From Clostridiales bacterium (lineage in GTDB: Bacteria; Bacillota; Clostridia; Christensenellales; Aristaeellaceae), in NCBI GenBank assembly GCA_004556155.1, contig SFIM01000009.1, forward strand, positions 1-64,000: a DNA stretch of 64,000 nucleotides, given 5' to 3'. Below, piece after piece: positions 34,321 through 43,752 of this stretch. Below the pieces are notes generated by a model. The model ran no database searches. It worked only from the letters and a program-made list of their open reading frames with translations, and was not told the DNA's origin. The stretch's first letter is position 1; every line of letters starts with the position of its first letter. The position numbers and the translations under genes were made by a program.

Positions 34321-35469
34321 TTACTTCATGCTTGCCTTGGACAGGCCGGTCATGATGTACTTTTGCAGCACCAGGAACAGCACCACAATGGGAACGATCG
34401 CCAGCACGGCGGCAGCCATGATTTCGTTGTAGTTGGATACCTCCAGTCCCGCAAAGGTCTGACGGATGTAGTTGATGCCCACAGCCAGGGTTCGGCGGCT
34501 GTTGTTATTTGTCACCATCTTCGGCCAGAAATAGCTGTTCCAGCCATTGATGAAGGTGATAATGGACACCGTAATCAGCGTCGGCTTGCACATGGGGCAC
34601 AAAACATAGAAGATCGTGCCGATGCGTCCCATGCCGTCCACCTTGCCGGCTTCCAGATAGCTGTTATCCACGCTCATGAAGGTCTGGCGAAGCATGAAGA
34701 TAAAGTAGGCCGATACGAGGTTCGGTACAATCAGGCCAGGGAAGGAGTTGATCCAACCCAGCTTGGCCACCATGACGTAAATGGGCACGAACGTCACCTG
34801 AATGGGAATCATCAGCGCTCCCAGCACCACCAGAAACAGTGTGTTTTTTCCCTTGAATTCGCCCTTGGAAAAGCCATAGGCAGCCAGGATGCCAATGCCC
34901 AGCTGGAAAACCATGATAAAGAATGTGCTGACAATAGTATTGAAGAAATACAGTCCGAAGGGCGCGCGTTTCAGCACGTTGGGGTAGGTATCGAAGAACC
35001 ACTGCTCCGGCCACAGGGTGGGCGTGGGAGCCAGCAGCTCGTCGCTGGCCTTGAATGAGGAAATAATCATCCAATAAATCGGAAACAGCATCACGATGGA
35101 CACCAGCGTTGCGCCAATGGTCTGCGCCGCATGGCTGACCCTGCGCATGGCAAGCTGACGGCGCACCGTCCGGTTGAGCACCGGGCTTACAAAGCGCATC
35201 AGCAGCAGGCCAATTACCGCATAGCCCGCAATCAGCGCCGCGATTACCGCCAGCACAGCGCGATTCTTGGCAAACCACCCCAGCGCCTCTGCGCGCTCGT
35301 AAGCGCCCATTTCAGCGGTAAAGCTCTTGGCTGTAATCCCATAGCTGATCTGTCCCCCCAACGCGCCCAGTCCAATTGCCAGGGCAATGGCCAGCAGCTT
35401 GATCAGCACGTCAAACCAGCCGTGCATCTGCATACGCCGCAGTTGGGAAGCAAAATCCGTCTTTTTCAT
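34321..35469 (-). CDS. Sugar ABC transporter permease (MalG/UgpE type)
   Basis: 382 aa, six to eight membrane helices. The EAA loop that docks the ATPase is EAGKVDGMGRIGTIFYVLCP, and the C-terminus is typical (YIMTGLSKASMK). An N-terminal extension of about 100 residues with two additional helices precedes the core. ATG 35469 is used because AGGGAGG stands upstream; a longer reading runs into the neighbouring permease. The gene follows its partner by 14 bases. No ATPase gene is present in the operon. Confidence 0.92.
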   Translation of the reverse strand: MKKTDFASQLRRMQMHGWFDVLIKLLAIALAIGLGALGGQISYGITAKSFTAEMGAYERAEALGWFAKNRAVLAVIAALIAGYAVIGLLLMRFVSPVLNRTVRRQLAMRRVSHAAQTIGATLVSIVMLFPIYWMIISSFKASDELLAPTPTLWPEQWFFDTYPNVLKRAPFGLYFFNTIVSTFFIMVFQLGIGILAAYGFSKGEFKGKNTLFLVVLGALMIPIQVTFVPIYVMVAKLGWINSFPGLIVPNLVSAYFIFMLRQTFMSVDNSYLEAGKVDGMGRIGTIFYVLCPMCKPTLITVSIITFINGWNSYFWPKMVTNNNSRRTLAVGINYIRQTFAGLEVSNYNEIMAAAVLAIVPIVVLFLVLQKYIMTGLSKASMK

Positions 35470-35483
35470 CTGTTTTTCCTCCC

Positions 35484-36677
35484 TTACTGGTCGTAATTGA
35501 CGTTTTTGTTGGAATACTTCATTGTCAGCGTGGTAAAGGCCAGTAGCACAAGGAAGAAGACCAGCGATGCAGCTGCCGCGCGATCCACGCGGAAATCCTT
35601 GAACGAGAGGTTGTACACCCACTGCACCATCACCATCGTCGCGTCGTAGGGACCGCCGGAGGTCATCACGTCCACCGACTGGAACACCTTCATGGAGCTG
35701 ATAAAGGTGGTCACCAGCAGGAACAGCGTGGTCGGCGCTAGCATCGGCAGGGTGATAAAGCGGAAGCAGTGCATCTTATCAGCGCCGTCGATGGAGGCTG
35801 CCTCATAATAATCCTGCGGAATGCCCTTCATCGCGGAAAGATAAATCATCATTGCGTAGCCCACCGTGCGCCAGAAGGTCAGCATCAGGATGCCCGCCAG
35901 CGCCGTGGAGGAATTGGCCAGCCAGTCCGGCCCGACAATGCCCAGCAGCCCCAGCGCCCAGTTGACAATGCCGTGCGGGCCGTTGAGCATCCACACAAAG
36001 ATAATGGCGCTGGTGGAGGTGGCAATATACTTAGGCATGAATACCAGTGCACGCAAAGCGTTGAAATAGCGGGTCATCCGGTCAAAGAGCAGCGCCAGCA
36101 GCAGGCCGCCCGCCAGGGAGAAAAAAACCTCCCAGAAGGTGTAGCGCAGCGTAACCCACAGCGTGTTTTTCAGATACTTCCAGCCGGAGCCGGCGAAGAG
36201 CCATTTGTAGTTTTTAATGCCTACAAATTTGTATTCTTCCTTCATCAGGTTCCAGTTGGTAAAGCTGATGCGCACCAGATCCAGCAGCGGATAGTATACA
36301 AACAGCGCCAGGGCAATCAGCGCGGGCAGCACGCAGGTAAAATCGCGATAGCGCTCCCAGTGCTGACCCAGCAGCATGTATGCGTTCAGCAGCAGCAGCA
36401 AGCCAATGAGCATCACCACAACCGCAAACTTTACCGAGTAATAAGCCGCCGTATCGCCAAAGGAAAGGGGCTGGCCGGTGGAAAGGTACTCCGCGTATAC
36501 GCTTTTCAGGCGGCTGTTGATGCTGGCAAAGGCCGGCAGCTGCAAATCGCCGATCAGGAAGCAGAACACGCCCAGCAGCAAAATCAGCGCGCCTGCCGCA
36601 AAGAGAACGGTGGAGAGCGTTTTTTGCTTTTTTTGAATGCGGACGGGGGGCAGCGGTCGGATTTCAGCGGCTTTCAT
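35484..36677 (-). CDS. Sugar ABC transporter permease (MalF/UgpA type)
   Basis: 397 aa. Six core helices carry the docking loop EAASIDGADKMHCFRFITLP. About 100 residues with two extra helices come first, the latter typical of MalF-like proteins (RYRDFTCVLPALIALALFVYYPLLDLV). The start ATG 36677 overlaps the HAD stop as ATGA, with AAAGGAGG upstream; a longer frame to 36788 lies inside the HAD gene. It forms the channel with the MalG-like partner. Confidence 0.92.
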   Translation of the reverse strand: MKAAEIRPLPPVRIQKKQKTLSTVLFAAGALILLLGVFCFLIGDLQLPAFASINSRLKSVYAEYLSTGQPLSFGDTAAYYSVKFAVVVMLIGLLLLLNAYMLLGQHWERYRDFTCVLPALIALALFVYYPLLDLVRISFTNWNLMKEEYKFVGIKNYKWLFAGSGWKYLKNTLWVTLRYTFWEVFFSLAGGLLLALLFDRMTRYFNALRALVFMPKYIATSTSAIIFVWMLNGPHGIVNWALGLLGIVGPDWLANSSTALAGILMLTFWRTVGYAMMIYLSAMKGIPQDYYEAASIDGADKMHCFRFITLPMLAPTTLFLLVTTFISSMKVFQSVDVMTSGGPYDATMVMVQWVYNLSFKDFRVDRAAAASLVFFLVLLAFTTLTMKYSNKNVNYDQ

Positions 36678-37351
36678 GGGCACTCCTCCTTTGGCGTATC
36701 GCCGGGAACATCTTCGTCCTCTATCAGCGCTTTGCGCAGCGCATCCATGCTTGCATATTGGTATGGTGTCGGGGCCTGGCCTTGGCAAAAGCCCTCCGGG
36801 TCAAACAGCGCCCCCTGCATTCCTGCATTCAGCCCTGCCTGCACGTCCAACACACGATCGCCCACCATCACCGCCCTGTCGGGTTCCAGGCCATGCTTAC
36901 TGATCATGTGCAGCAGCGCGTCCGGAGCCGGCTTGCGCGGAAAATGATCGTCCTTTGTAATAAAATCGCTGAAATATGGCTTCAGTCCATAATGCTCCAG
37001 CGCGTCGATGGAGGCATGATCCCGATGCGAATACAGATAGTTTTTCCCGCCGTGCTCGCAGACGGCGCGCAGCGTCTCGCGCGTGCCGGGATAGGGCCGC
37101 ATGACCTCCAGTGTTTCCTCCTGCGGTGCGAAGGCATAATATGCATCCAGAATGTCCTGCGCCGCCGTGCCATAGCGCTGCTCCAGCTGCTTTGCGGCCC
37201 AGCCGAGAGAGTGCTTGGTCAGCCAGCGCAGCTCGTCAAAGGCAATCTCGATTCCGTTTTGCTGCGCCGCGCGGTGATACGCCCGTGCAACCGCATCATA
37301 AGTATCAAAAAGCGTACCATCATAATCCCATATAAAGTAGGAAAACTTCAT
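36674..37351 (-). CDS. HAD-family hydrolase of a sugar-transport operon
   Basis: 225 aa, cytoplasmic. Motif I is FIWDYDGTLFDTYDAV (nucleophile Asp in DYDGT), motif II YLYSHRD, motif III RKPAPDALLH and motif IV MVGDRVLDVQAGLNAG. The helical C1 cap makes it Gph-like. Being first in the sugar-importer operon and translationally coupled to a permease, it probably dephosphorylates the imported or derived compound, as inferred from position only. ATG 37351 is chosen for the motif-I distance; its ribosome-binding site (AAAGG) is modest. Confidence 0.88.
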   Translation of the reverse strand: MKFSYFIWDYDGTLFDTYDAVARAYHRAAQQNGIEIAFDELRWLTKHSLGWAAKQLEQRYGTAAQDILDAYYAFAPQEETLEVMRPYPGTRETLRAVCEHGGKNYLYSHRDHASIDALEHYGLKPYFSDFITKDDHFPRKPAPDALLHMISKHGLEPDRAVMVGDRVLDVQAGLNAGMQGALFDPEGFCQGQAPTPYQYASMDALRKALIEDEDVPGDTPKEECP

Positions 37352-37411
37352 ATTCACTTCGCCTTTCCTGTGCGCATTTTTTGCATCATTTATCATTTGT
37401 TCGCATTTATA

Positions 37412-37429
37412 TTGGTCTGTCAAGACCAA
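37412..37429. promoter_or_regulatory. Perfect palindrome in the LysR/sugar-operon divergent region
   Basis: TTGGTCT-GTCA-AGACCAA, seven-base arms, fits a LysR-type or repressor site. It begins 12 bases beyond the -10 box of the sugar operon promoter, over the likely start of transcription. Confidence 0.6.
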
Positions 37430-37440
37430 TTTCTGGCCAA

Positions 37441-37470
37441 AATATACCATGTGCTCTTGTTTTCTGTCAA
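37441..37470 (-). promoter_or_regulatory. Sigma-A promoter of the HAD-ABC transporter operon
   Basis: Perfect -35 TTGACA (37465-37470), 18-base spacer, -10 TATATT (37441-37446), about 90 bases before the HAD start. Confidence 0.72.
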
Positions 37471-37522
37471 ATTCGATGTTACAATACATCTATAATTAAA
37501 ACTTATGGAAGCAGGAGTGCAT

Positions 37523-38446
37523 ATGGATTTTAAGGATATCAGCTACATCATCGCCGTAGTAGAGCATCAAAGCATCTCCCAGGCTGCGCGCAGCCTGTAT
37601 ATCTCCCAGCCGGCGCTGAGTCAATCCATCCGCAAAACCGAGCTGGAGTTAGGCAAGCCGCTTTTTCACCGCATCGGTCGTGCCATGACGCCCACCGCCG
37701 CCTGCCAGATGATCGTAGCCAGCGGGCGAAAGCTTCTGCTGGAGCGCGAGATGCTGCTCAATACCATAGCCCATTTGCAGGACGAGCCGCATGAGGTGCT
37801 TCGCCTGGGCATGTCCTCCTTTTACTGCCGTCACCTGCTGCCCGGCATTCTGCAGCATTTCCAGCAGCATTTTCCCAATGTGCAGCTGGACGTGGCTGAG
37901 GTCAAATCCTACGAGCTGGAGCGCCGCGTGGCCGACGGCCAGTTGGATTTCTGCGTGCTTCCCGTATACCCCATGCATCCCGAGCTGGAATACACGCCCG
38001 TCGGTGTTGAAAACATTTATTTATGCATGCACCGCAGCCATCCCCTCAATCAGCTGGCCGAGCCCAACCATACCATCAATATCCAATACACGCGTGAAGA
38101 AGGCTTTGTGCTGCAGAACAGCGTCGCCAAGGCGCACTCCCTGCAGGAGCGCTTATTTGCTTACGCAGGCTTCAAACCCCATATCATTTACGAATCCAGC
38201 ACCTGGGAGGTCGCCATTGCCTTTGTAATCAGCGGCATCGGCATCAGCCTGCTGCCTGATTTCATGCTGGGCGATCAGCCCGAGGAGGAGCGGCCCTGCT
38301 ATTACCGTATCCAGAACATTGACACCACGCGGCCCTTCGGCCTGGGATATCGTCACGGCGCGGTGCTTTCCCCGGCCGCAGAGGAGCTGGTAAAGGTAAT
38401 CCGCAGCGAGTTCTCCCGCCTGCAGTCCCGCGTTCCCGCCGTATAG
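37523..38446 (+). CDS. LysR-family transcriptional regulator
   Basis: 307 aa. The N-terminal winged HTH is SISQAARSLYISQPALSQSI, then RKTELELGKPLFHR. The effector-binding domain begins near residue 90 (EVLRLGMSSFYCRHLLPGIL) and keeps the two-lobe pattern. ATG 37523 is selected by GCAGGAG at six bases; an in-frame ATG at 37505 is less likely. It is divergent from the HAD-sugar ABC operon with a perfect palindrome between them, the classic LysR layout, so it very likely controls that operon. The co-inducer is unknown. Confidence 0.92.
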   Translation: MDFKDISYIIAVVEHQSISQAARSLYISQPALSQSIRKTELELGKPLFHRIGRAMTPTAACQMIVASGRKLLLEREMLLNTIAHLQDEPHEVLRLGMSSFYCRHLLPGILQHFQQHFPNVQLDVAEVKSYELERRVADGQLDFCVLPVYPMHPELEYTPVGVENIYLCMHRSHPLNQLAEPNHTINIQYTREEGFVLQNSVAKAHSLQERLFAYAGFKPHIIYESSTWEVAIAFVISGIGISLLPDFMLGDQPEEERPCYYRIQNIDTTRPFGLGYRHGAVLSPAAEELVKVIRSEFSRLQSRVPAV

Positions 38447-38549
38447 CCACAAAATACAAAACAAAAACCAAATCCATCGGTAAACGCCTTGTGCAGGGGC
38501 TGTCAGATGTGATAAACTGACTGAAAATACGTAAGCGGGGAGTATCACA

Positions 38550-39917
38550 ATGAAGAAGCGATTGAACGGAAGGGAAACGCTGCTGATCGCCACGATGCTG
38601 TTCGGCATGTTTTTTGGCGCGGGGAATCTGATTTTTCCGGTTTATATGGGTCAGCTGGCGGGCCGCAACATCTGGAAGGCCATCGCCGGCTTTATCATCA
38701 CGGGCGTCAGCATGCCGCTGCTGGGCGTGGCGGCCATCGGCGTCAGCCGCAGCAACGGCCTGTTTGAGCTCAGCTCCAAGGTCAGCCGCCCCTATGGCTA
38801 CTTTTTCACCTGCGCGCTGTACCTGTCCATCGGCCCCTTCTTCGCCATCCCGCGCTGCGCGACGGTGCCCTTCACCGTGGCGGTATCCGGCCTGCTGCCC
38901 GCCGAGGAGCAGGGGCTGGCGCTGGCGGTTTTCTCGCTGATCTTCTTTGCGCTGGTGCTGGGCTTCTCGCTCAATCCGGGCAAAATCCTCACCTATGTCG
39001 GCAAGGTGCTGACCCCCGTTTTTCTGTTCTTCCTGGCGATCCTGGTGGTCATGGCGCTGGTCAATCCCGTGGTGGATGTGGCCGCGGTAGAGCCGCAGGG
39101 CAACTATGTAGCCAAATCCTTCTTCACCGGCTTTCTTGAGGGCTATAACACCATGGATATGCTGGCCAGCCTGGCCTTCGGCATCGTGGTGATCAACGTG
39201 CTGCGCTCTCTGGGCGTAAACGAGCCGCAGGATATCGCGCGCTCCACCGCCAAAGCGGGCTTTTTCAGCTGCCTGATCATGGCGGTGATCTATGTGTTTG
39301 TCACCCTGATGGGCGCGCAAAGCAGCGGCATGGGCGTTGCCTGCGCCAATGGCGGCGAGGTGCTCTCGGTGGTTGCCAGCCACTATTTCGGCCGCGCGGG
39401 CGCGCTGATTCTGGCCGCGACGGTCACGCTGGCGTGCCTCAAAACCTCGGTCGGTCTGGTTACCAGCTGCGCGGAAACCTTTGTAGCGCTATTCCCCAAG
39501 GGCCCGCGTTATCGCGTATGGGCGGTCATTTTCAGCGTTCTGTCCTTCCTGGTAGCCAATCTGGGCCTGAACGCGATCATCGATTATTCCCTGCCGGTGC
39601 TGATGCTGCTGTATCCGCTGGCCATCACACTGGGGCTGCTGGGTTTGCTGGGCGGCATCTTCCAGCATGACCGCGCCATTTATGCTTCCGTCACCTTCTT
39701 CACCCTCATCGCCGCGCTGTTTGACTTCTTCAAGGCGCTGCCTAAGCCTGTCATTGGCAAGCTGCACCTGCAGGGCGCGATCGACTTTGCCGAGAAGGCG
39801 CTGCCCTTCTTTGACCTGAGCGTGGGCTGGCTGTGTCCCGCCATCGTGGGTCTGGCCGTGGGCGTATGCATCCGGCTGATCCGCCGCAAGCATGCAGCCG
39901 CTGAGGTAAACGCATGA
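38550..39917 (+). CDS. brnQ: Branched-chain amino acid:cation symporter BrnQ
   Basis: 455 aa, about twelve membrane helices. The N-terminus LLIATMLFGMFFGAGNLIFPVYMGQLAG is a hallmark of LIV-II carriers, which take up Leu, Ile and Val with sodium. The usual length and the C-terminal basic tail (RLIRRKHAAAEVNA) are present. The stop overlaps the following glycerate kinase gene as ATGA. GGGGAG precedes the ATG. The promoter is not clear; a weak TTGTGC / ATAAAC pair lies at about 38489-38517. Confidence 0.94.
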   Translation: MKKRLNGRETLLIATMLFGMFFGAGNLIFPVYMGQLAGRNIWKAIAGFIITGVSMPLLGVAAIGVSRSNGLFELSSKVSRPYGYFFTCALYLSIGPFFAIPRCATVPFTVAVSGLLPAEEQGLALAVFSLIFFALVLGFSLNPGKILTYVGKVLTPVFLFFLAILVVMALVNPVVDVAAVEPQGNYVAKSFFTGFLEGYNTMDMLASLAFGIVVINVLRSLGVNEPQDIARSTAKAGFFSCLIMAVIYVFVTLMGAQSSGMGVACANGGEVLSVVASHYFGRAGALILAATVTLACLKTSVGLVTSCAETFVALFPKGPRYRVWAVIFSVLSFLVANLGLNAIIDYSLPVLMLLYPLAITLGLLGLLGGIFQHDRAIYASVTFFTLIAALFDFFKALPKPVIGKLHLQGAIDFAEKALPFFDLSVGWLCPAIVGLAVGVCIRLIRRKHAAAEVNA

Positions 39918-41140
39918 ACAACACAATAAAAGAAGACGCGCTGCAAATCATGCGCGCCGCCTTTGATGCGGTGCTGCCTGACGCGGCCGTGCGCCGGGCG
40001 CTCAGCGGTCGGCAGTTTGATCATCCCGTCACGCTGTTTGCCATCGGCAAGGCAGGCTGGCGCATGGCGCGCGCAGCCTATGACGCGCTGGGCGCATCTC
40101 AGGTACGGCAGGGCGTTGTCATCACCAAGTATCAGCACAGCGAAGGCTCCATCGGCAATTTGGAAATTTACGAGGCCGCGCACCCTGTTCCCGACGAAAA
40201 CGGCGTAGCCGCCGCGCGCCGCGCCATGGATATGGCGCAGTCTCTAACCTCTGCGGACACAGCCATCCTGCTGATTTCCGGCGGCGGCTCGGCGCTGTTT
40301 GAGTGCCCCTATGCAGGCGTTACCCTGTCCGATATTGCCGATATTACCCGTCAGCTATTGGCCTGCGGCGCAGATATCAGCGAAATCAACTGCCTGCGCA
40401 AGCGGCTTTCGGCCGTCAAGGGCGGACGCTTTGCCCAGCTTTTGTCCCCGGCAAAGCTGTTCACCATCGTGCTCAGCGACGTGCTGGGGGATCCGGTGGA
40501 TGTAATCGCCTCCGGCCCCGCGCATCCTGATCAAAGCACCTGCGCCCAGGCACAGGAAATTGTGCAGAAATACCGCCTGCTTCTTTCCCCTGCCGCCCAG
40601 GAAGCGCTGCATATCGAAACGCCCAAAGCGCTCTCAGGCGTGGAAACGGTGATCGCCGGCAACGTACGCCTGCTATGCGAAGCCGCGGCGCGCGAGGCGC
40701 AGTGCCTTGGCTATACCGCTGAAATCATGGATACCGCGCTATCCTGCGAGGCACGTGAAGCAGGCGCCATGATCGCCGCGCATGCCGTCACAGCACAGGC
40801 CCCCTGCGCAATGATCTGGGGCGGCGAAACGATTGTGCATCTGCACGGTCACGGCAAGGGTGGCCGCAATCAGGAGGTCGCTCTGGGCGCTGCGCAGACG
40901 CTGGCCGGGCAGGCAAATGCCTGCGTGCTGGCGGCAGGTTCAGACGGCACGGACGGCCCCACCGATGCGGCCGGCGGGCTGGTGGACGGCGCATTTTTTG
41001 CCCAGGCAGGCGCGCAAGCCATCGCTCAAAGCCTGGCGGACAACAACGCTTATCCCCTGCTCAAGCAGCACGACGCGCTGCTTATCACCGGCCCCACGGG
41101 CACCAATGTAAACGATCTGTATATGCTGCTCAAACGTTGA
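39914..41140 (+). CDS. Glycerate 2-kinase (DUF4147/MOFRL type)
   Basis: 408 aa. The N-terminal DUF4147 domain (FAIGKAGWRMARAAYDALG, LLISGGGSALFECP) and the C-terminal MOFRL domain (GGETIVHLHGHGKGGRNQE, GSDGTDGPTDAAGG) are both intact. The family uses ATP to phosphorylate D-glycerate to 2-phosphoglycerate, feeding lower glycolysis. It is translationally coupled to brnQ, an odd pairing with no clear metabolic link unless serine or branched-chain catabolism is involved. A terminator follows directly. Confidence 0.93.
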   Translation: MNNTIKEDALQIMRAAFDAVLPDAAVRRALSGRQFDHPVTLFAIGKAGWRMARAAYDALGASQVRQGVVITKYQHSEGSIGNLEIYEAAHPVPDENGVAAARRAMDMAQSLTSADTAILLISGGGSALFECPYAGVTLSDIADITRQLLACGADISEINCLRKRLSAVKGGRFAQLLSPAKLFTIVLSDVLGDPVDVIASGPAHPDQSTCAQAQEIVQKYRLLLSPAAQEALHIETPKALSGVETVIAGNVRLLCEAAAREAQCLGYTAEIMDTALSCEAREAGAMIAAHAVTAQAPCAMIWGGETIVHLHGHGKGGRNQEVALGAAQTLAGQANACVLAAGSDGTDGPTDAAGGLVDGAFFAQAGAQAIAQSLADNNAYPLLKQHDALLITGPTGTNVNDLYMLLKR

Positions 41141-41170
41141 CGAGGCGGGCGCAAAGTCCCCTCGTTTTTT
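41140..41170 (+). terminator. Terminator of brnQ-glycerate kinase
   Basis: ACGAGG ... CCTCGT stem with an inner GGG/CCC pairing, followed by six T. Confidence 0.65.
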
Positions 41171-41183
41171 ATTTGCACGCCTC

Positions 41184-41212
41184 TTGCCTCGCAATGCCAA
41201 GTATGTTACAAT
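41184..41212 (+). promoter_or_regulatory. Promoter of the AraC gene at 41291
   Basis: -35 TTGCCT (41184-41189), 17-base spacer, -10 TACAAT (41207-41212), 78 bases before the ATG. Confidence 0.6.
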
Positions 41213-41290
41213 GCAATTGCAGATCATATTTCTACAAATAATTTGCTTTTCATGTTATTCGTTTCCATTTTGTGACCGCAGGAGGAGATC

Positions 41291-42196
41291 ATGAAGCTGC
41301 TCTCGCATTATCGCTCCGCTGCCAACCGGCATTTTTCCAACTGGCACGAGTATGATATCAACGAAAACATGATCTATTCCCACCGCAGCACGCAATATAA
41401 CCGCGAAACCTATCCGGTCGGCCTGCATTTTCATGATTACTATGAATTGCTGATCGTGGAGGGCGGCGATGTGCGCTATATCTGCGAAAGCGCGTCCTAT
41501 CTGCCCCGCTATGGCGATGTGATCCTGATTCCCCCAGGCAAGCTGCACATGTCCATGATCAACGCCGAAAGCACCACCTATTCGCGCTGCGTGTTCTATC
41601 TGTATGATAACGCCTTTGACGCCATTGGCTGTTCTTCACTGTTGCAGTTTCTGCACCGGCATGAGAGCAGCGGACAGTTTTTCACCTCGCTCAAGCCGCG
41701 CCGTATGGAGGAGCTAACCGCCCTGCTGGCGCGCCTGGATACGGCGCTTGAAAAGGAACAGCCCGAGGATCATGCCCTGGCGCTGGGACTGATCCTGCAA
41801 ATTTTCTACCTGCTCAACAAGCCTGCGGATGAAAGCACCCATCACGAGGAGTACTTTCCCCAGAACGTGCTGGATATTCAGCATTATCTGGACACGCACT
41901 TTGCCGAGGTGTCCACGGTGGCCGAGGTGGCGGAGCACTTTTTCTACAGCCGGGAATACGTATCCCGCCTGTTCAAAAAATACCTCAATACCACCGTGGC
42001 CAACTATGTGTTGCAGCGCCGCATCGTATATAGCCAGCGCCTGATTGAAACCGATATGCCCCTGCTGGATGTGTGCTATCAGGCGGGGTTTGGCAGCACA
42101 TCCTCATTTATCCGCGCGTTCCAAAGCGTCACGGGCATGACGCCGTCCAAATACCGCCACGCGCACCATGAGCGGCTAAAGCCCTCCGGCGGCTGA
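41291..42196 (+). CDS. AraC-family transcriptional regulator with cupin sensor
   Basis: 301 aa. The N-terminal cupin signature is YPVGLHFHDYYELLIVEGGDV, then YLPRYGDVILIPPGKLHMSM. The C-terminal double HTH is TVAEVAEHFFYSREYVSRLFKK and then LLDVCYQAGFGSTSSFIRAF with TGMTPSKYR. Such proteins regulate sugar use; the target is not obvious, although a phosphohexomutase gene follows 78 bases downstream on the same strand. AGGAGG precedes the ATG. It differs in sequence from the other two AraC proteins in the window. Confidence 0.92.
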   Translation: MKLLSHYRSAANRHFSNWHEYDINENMIYSHRSTQYNRETYPVGLHFHDYYELLIVEGGDVRYICESASYLPRYGDVILIPPGKLHMSMINAESTTYSRCVFYLYDNAFDAIGCSSLLQFLHRHESSGQFFTSLKPRRMEELTALLARLDTALEKEQPEDHALALGLILQIFYLLNKPADESTHHEEYFPQNVLDIQHYLDTHFAEVSTVAEVAEHFFYSREYVSRLFKKYLNTTVANYVLQRRIVYSQRLIETDMPLLDVCYQAGFGSTSSFIRAFQSVTGMTPSKYRHAHHERLKPSGG

Positions 42197-42274
42197 CAAA
42201 TCATTCTGCTTCAAGCACAGCGCCCATGCCGCGGCTATATTTTCAATGATCTTATTTATTCACGGAGGATGAAC

Positions 42275-43687
42275 ATGATTCAGTTTGGAACCGGCGGATG
42301 GCGTGCCAGAATCGGCGAGGATTTTACCTGTGATAACGTGCGCCGCGTAGGCGGCGCGGTATGCGCGTGGCTAAAGGAAAACGGCCGCACGGACCGGCCG
42401 GTCATTATCGGTTACGACCGGCGTTTTCTCTCCTGCGAAGCGGCCAAATGGCTGGCGGAGGTATTTTGCGCGCAGGGTTTTCAGGTGCTTTTTCTGCACC
42501 GCAGCGCGCCCACGCCCCTGCTGATGCACACGGTGCTCAAGCAGCACCTGCACTGCGCCTTGCAGGTAACAGCCAGCCATAACCCGGCCATTTACAACGG
42601 CATCAAGCTGATTGTGGAGGAAGGCCGCGACGCGCCGGTGGAAACCACGCAGCGCATCGAGGCGCTGGCCAACGGCACGGCGCTGGATACGCGCTTTGTG
42701 CCTTTCGCCGTGGGCGAGGCCAACGGCAGCATCCAGTATGTCAAAAATCCCTTTAACGATTTTCTGGATGATATCCTGGCCCGCATCAATGGTCAGGCCA
42801 TCCGTGATCGCGGGCTGCGCATCCTGTTTGACTCCATGCACGGCTCGGGCACCTACGCGCTGATGGTTATTCTGCATACCGTGCGCTGCACGGTGGATGT
42901 CATCCACACCGAGCGCGACGCCTACTTCGGCGGCATCGCCCCCGCGCCAAGCGAGCACAGCTTGGGCGAGCTGTCCGAAAAGGTGGTGGACGGCGGCTAC
43001 GATCTGGGCATCGCCCTGGACGGCGATGGCGATCGCCTGGGCATCATCGACAGCAGCGGCCGCTATATTGCGGCCAATGAAATTCTGGTGATGCTGTACT
43101 ACTATCTGCATGAATACAAAGGCTGGAAGGGCCCGGTGGTGCGCAACATGTCCACCACGCATATGCTGGACGCGGTGGCCAACGCCCTGGGCGAAGCCTG
43201 CTATGAGGTGCCGGTGGGCTTCAAGTGGATCTCCGCCAAGATCGACGAGGTGGACGCGGTGCTGGGCGGCGAATCCAGCGGCGGTCTGACCGTGCGCGGC
43301 CATATCCATGGCAAGGATTCAGCCTACGCCGCGGCACTGTTTGTGGAGATGGTATCCGCCATGAACGCCTCCCCCGCCCGGATCATGGCCGATCTGACTG
43401 CGCGCTTCGGCTCGTTTGAAATAGCGGACAGCGATTTTTCCTACCCCGCCGAGCAAAAGCCCCAGCTGACGCACCTGCTGTTTGAGCAAAAGGCTCTGCC
43501 AGCCTTTGACCGCCCCGTGCGGCGCGTCAGTTATGAGGACGGCTGCAAGGTGTATTTTGAGGACGGCGGCTTTGTAGTGTGCCGCTTCTCGGGCACCGAG
43601 CCGCTGCTGCGCTTCTGCGCTGAGGCCGATACGAAGGAAAAAGCGCTGGCCAGCATCCAGGCCTTCAAGGACATGCTGAAGCTGTAA
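42275..43687 (+). CDS. Phosphoglucomutase/phosphomannomutase family protein
   Basis: 470 aa, alpha-D-phosphohexomutase. Active-site phosphoserine loop TASHNPAIYNG, metal-binding loop DGDGDRLG, sugar-binding loop GGESSGGLT and phosphate-binding RFSGTEPLLR are all intact, so it should be active. It interconverts 1- and 6-phosphates of glucose, mannose or a related sugar; specificity is not readable. ATG 42275 is chosen because GGAGG stands six bases upstream, whereas an ATG at 42269 overlaps that site. A strong terminator follows. Confidence 0.94.
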   Translation: MIQFGTGGWRARIGEDFTCDNVRRVGGAVCAWLKENGRTDRPVIIGYDRRFLSCEAAKWLAEVFCAQGFQVLFLHRSAPTPLLMHTVLKQHLHCALQVTASHNPAIYNGIKLIVEEGRDAPVETTQRIEALANGTALDTRFVPFAVGEANGSIQYVKNPFNDFLDDILARINGQAIRDRGLRILFDSMHGSGTYALMVILHTVRCTVDVIHTERDAYFGGIAPAPSEHSLGELSEKVVDGGYDLGIALDGDGDRLGIIDSSGRYIAANEILVMLYYYLHEYKGWKGPVVRNMSTTHMLDAVANALGEACYEVPVGFKWISAKIDEVDAVLGGESSGGLTVRGHIHGKDSAYAAALFVEMVSAMNASPARIMADLTARFGSFEIADSDFSYPAEQKPQLTHLLFEQKALPAFDRPVRRVSYEDGCKVYFEDGGFVVCRFSGTEPLLRFCAEADTKEKALASIQAFKDMLKL

Positions 43688-43703
43688 GCCGCCCCATGCA
43701 AAA

Positions 43704-43742
43704 ACAGACCGGAGCCATGAACCGCTCCGGTCTGTTTTTTTT
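43704..43742. terminator. Bidirectional terminator between phosphohexomutase and rhomboid-like genes
   Basis: ACAGACCGGAGC, 8-base loop, GCTCCGGTCTGT and eight T; A-rich flank on the other side serves the convergent minus-strand gene. Confidence 0.9.
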
Positions 43743-43752
43743 GCATGAAATA

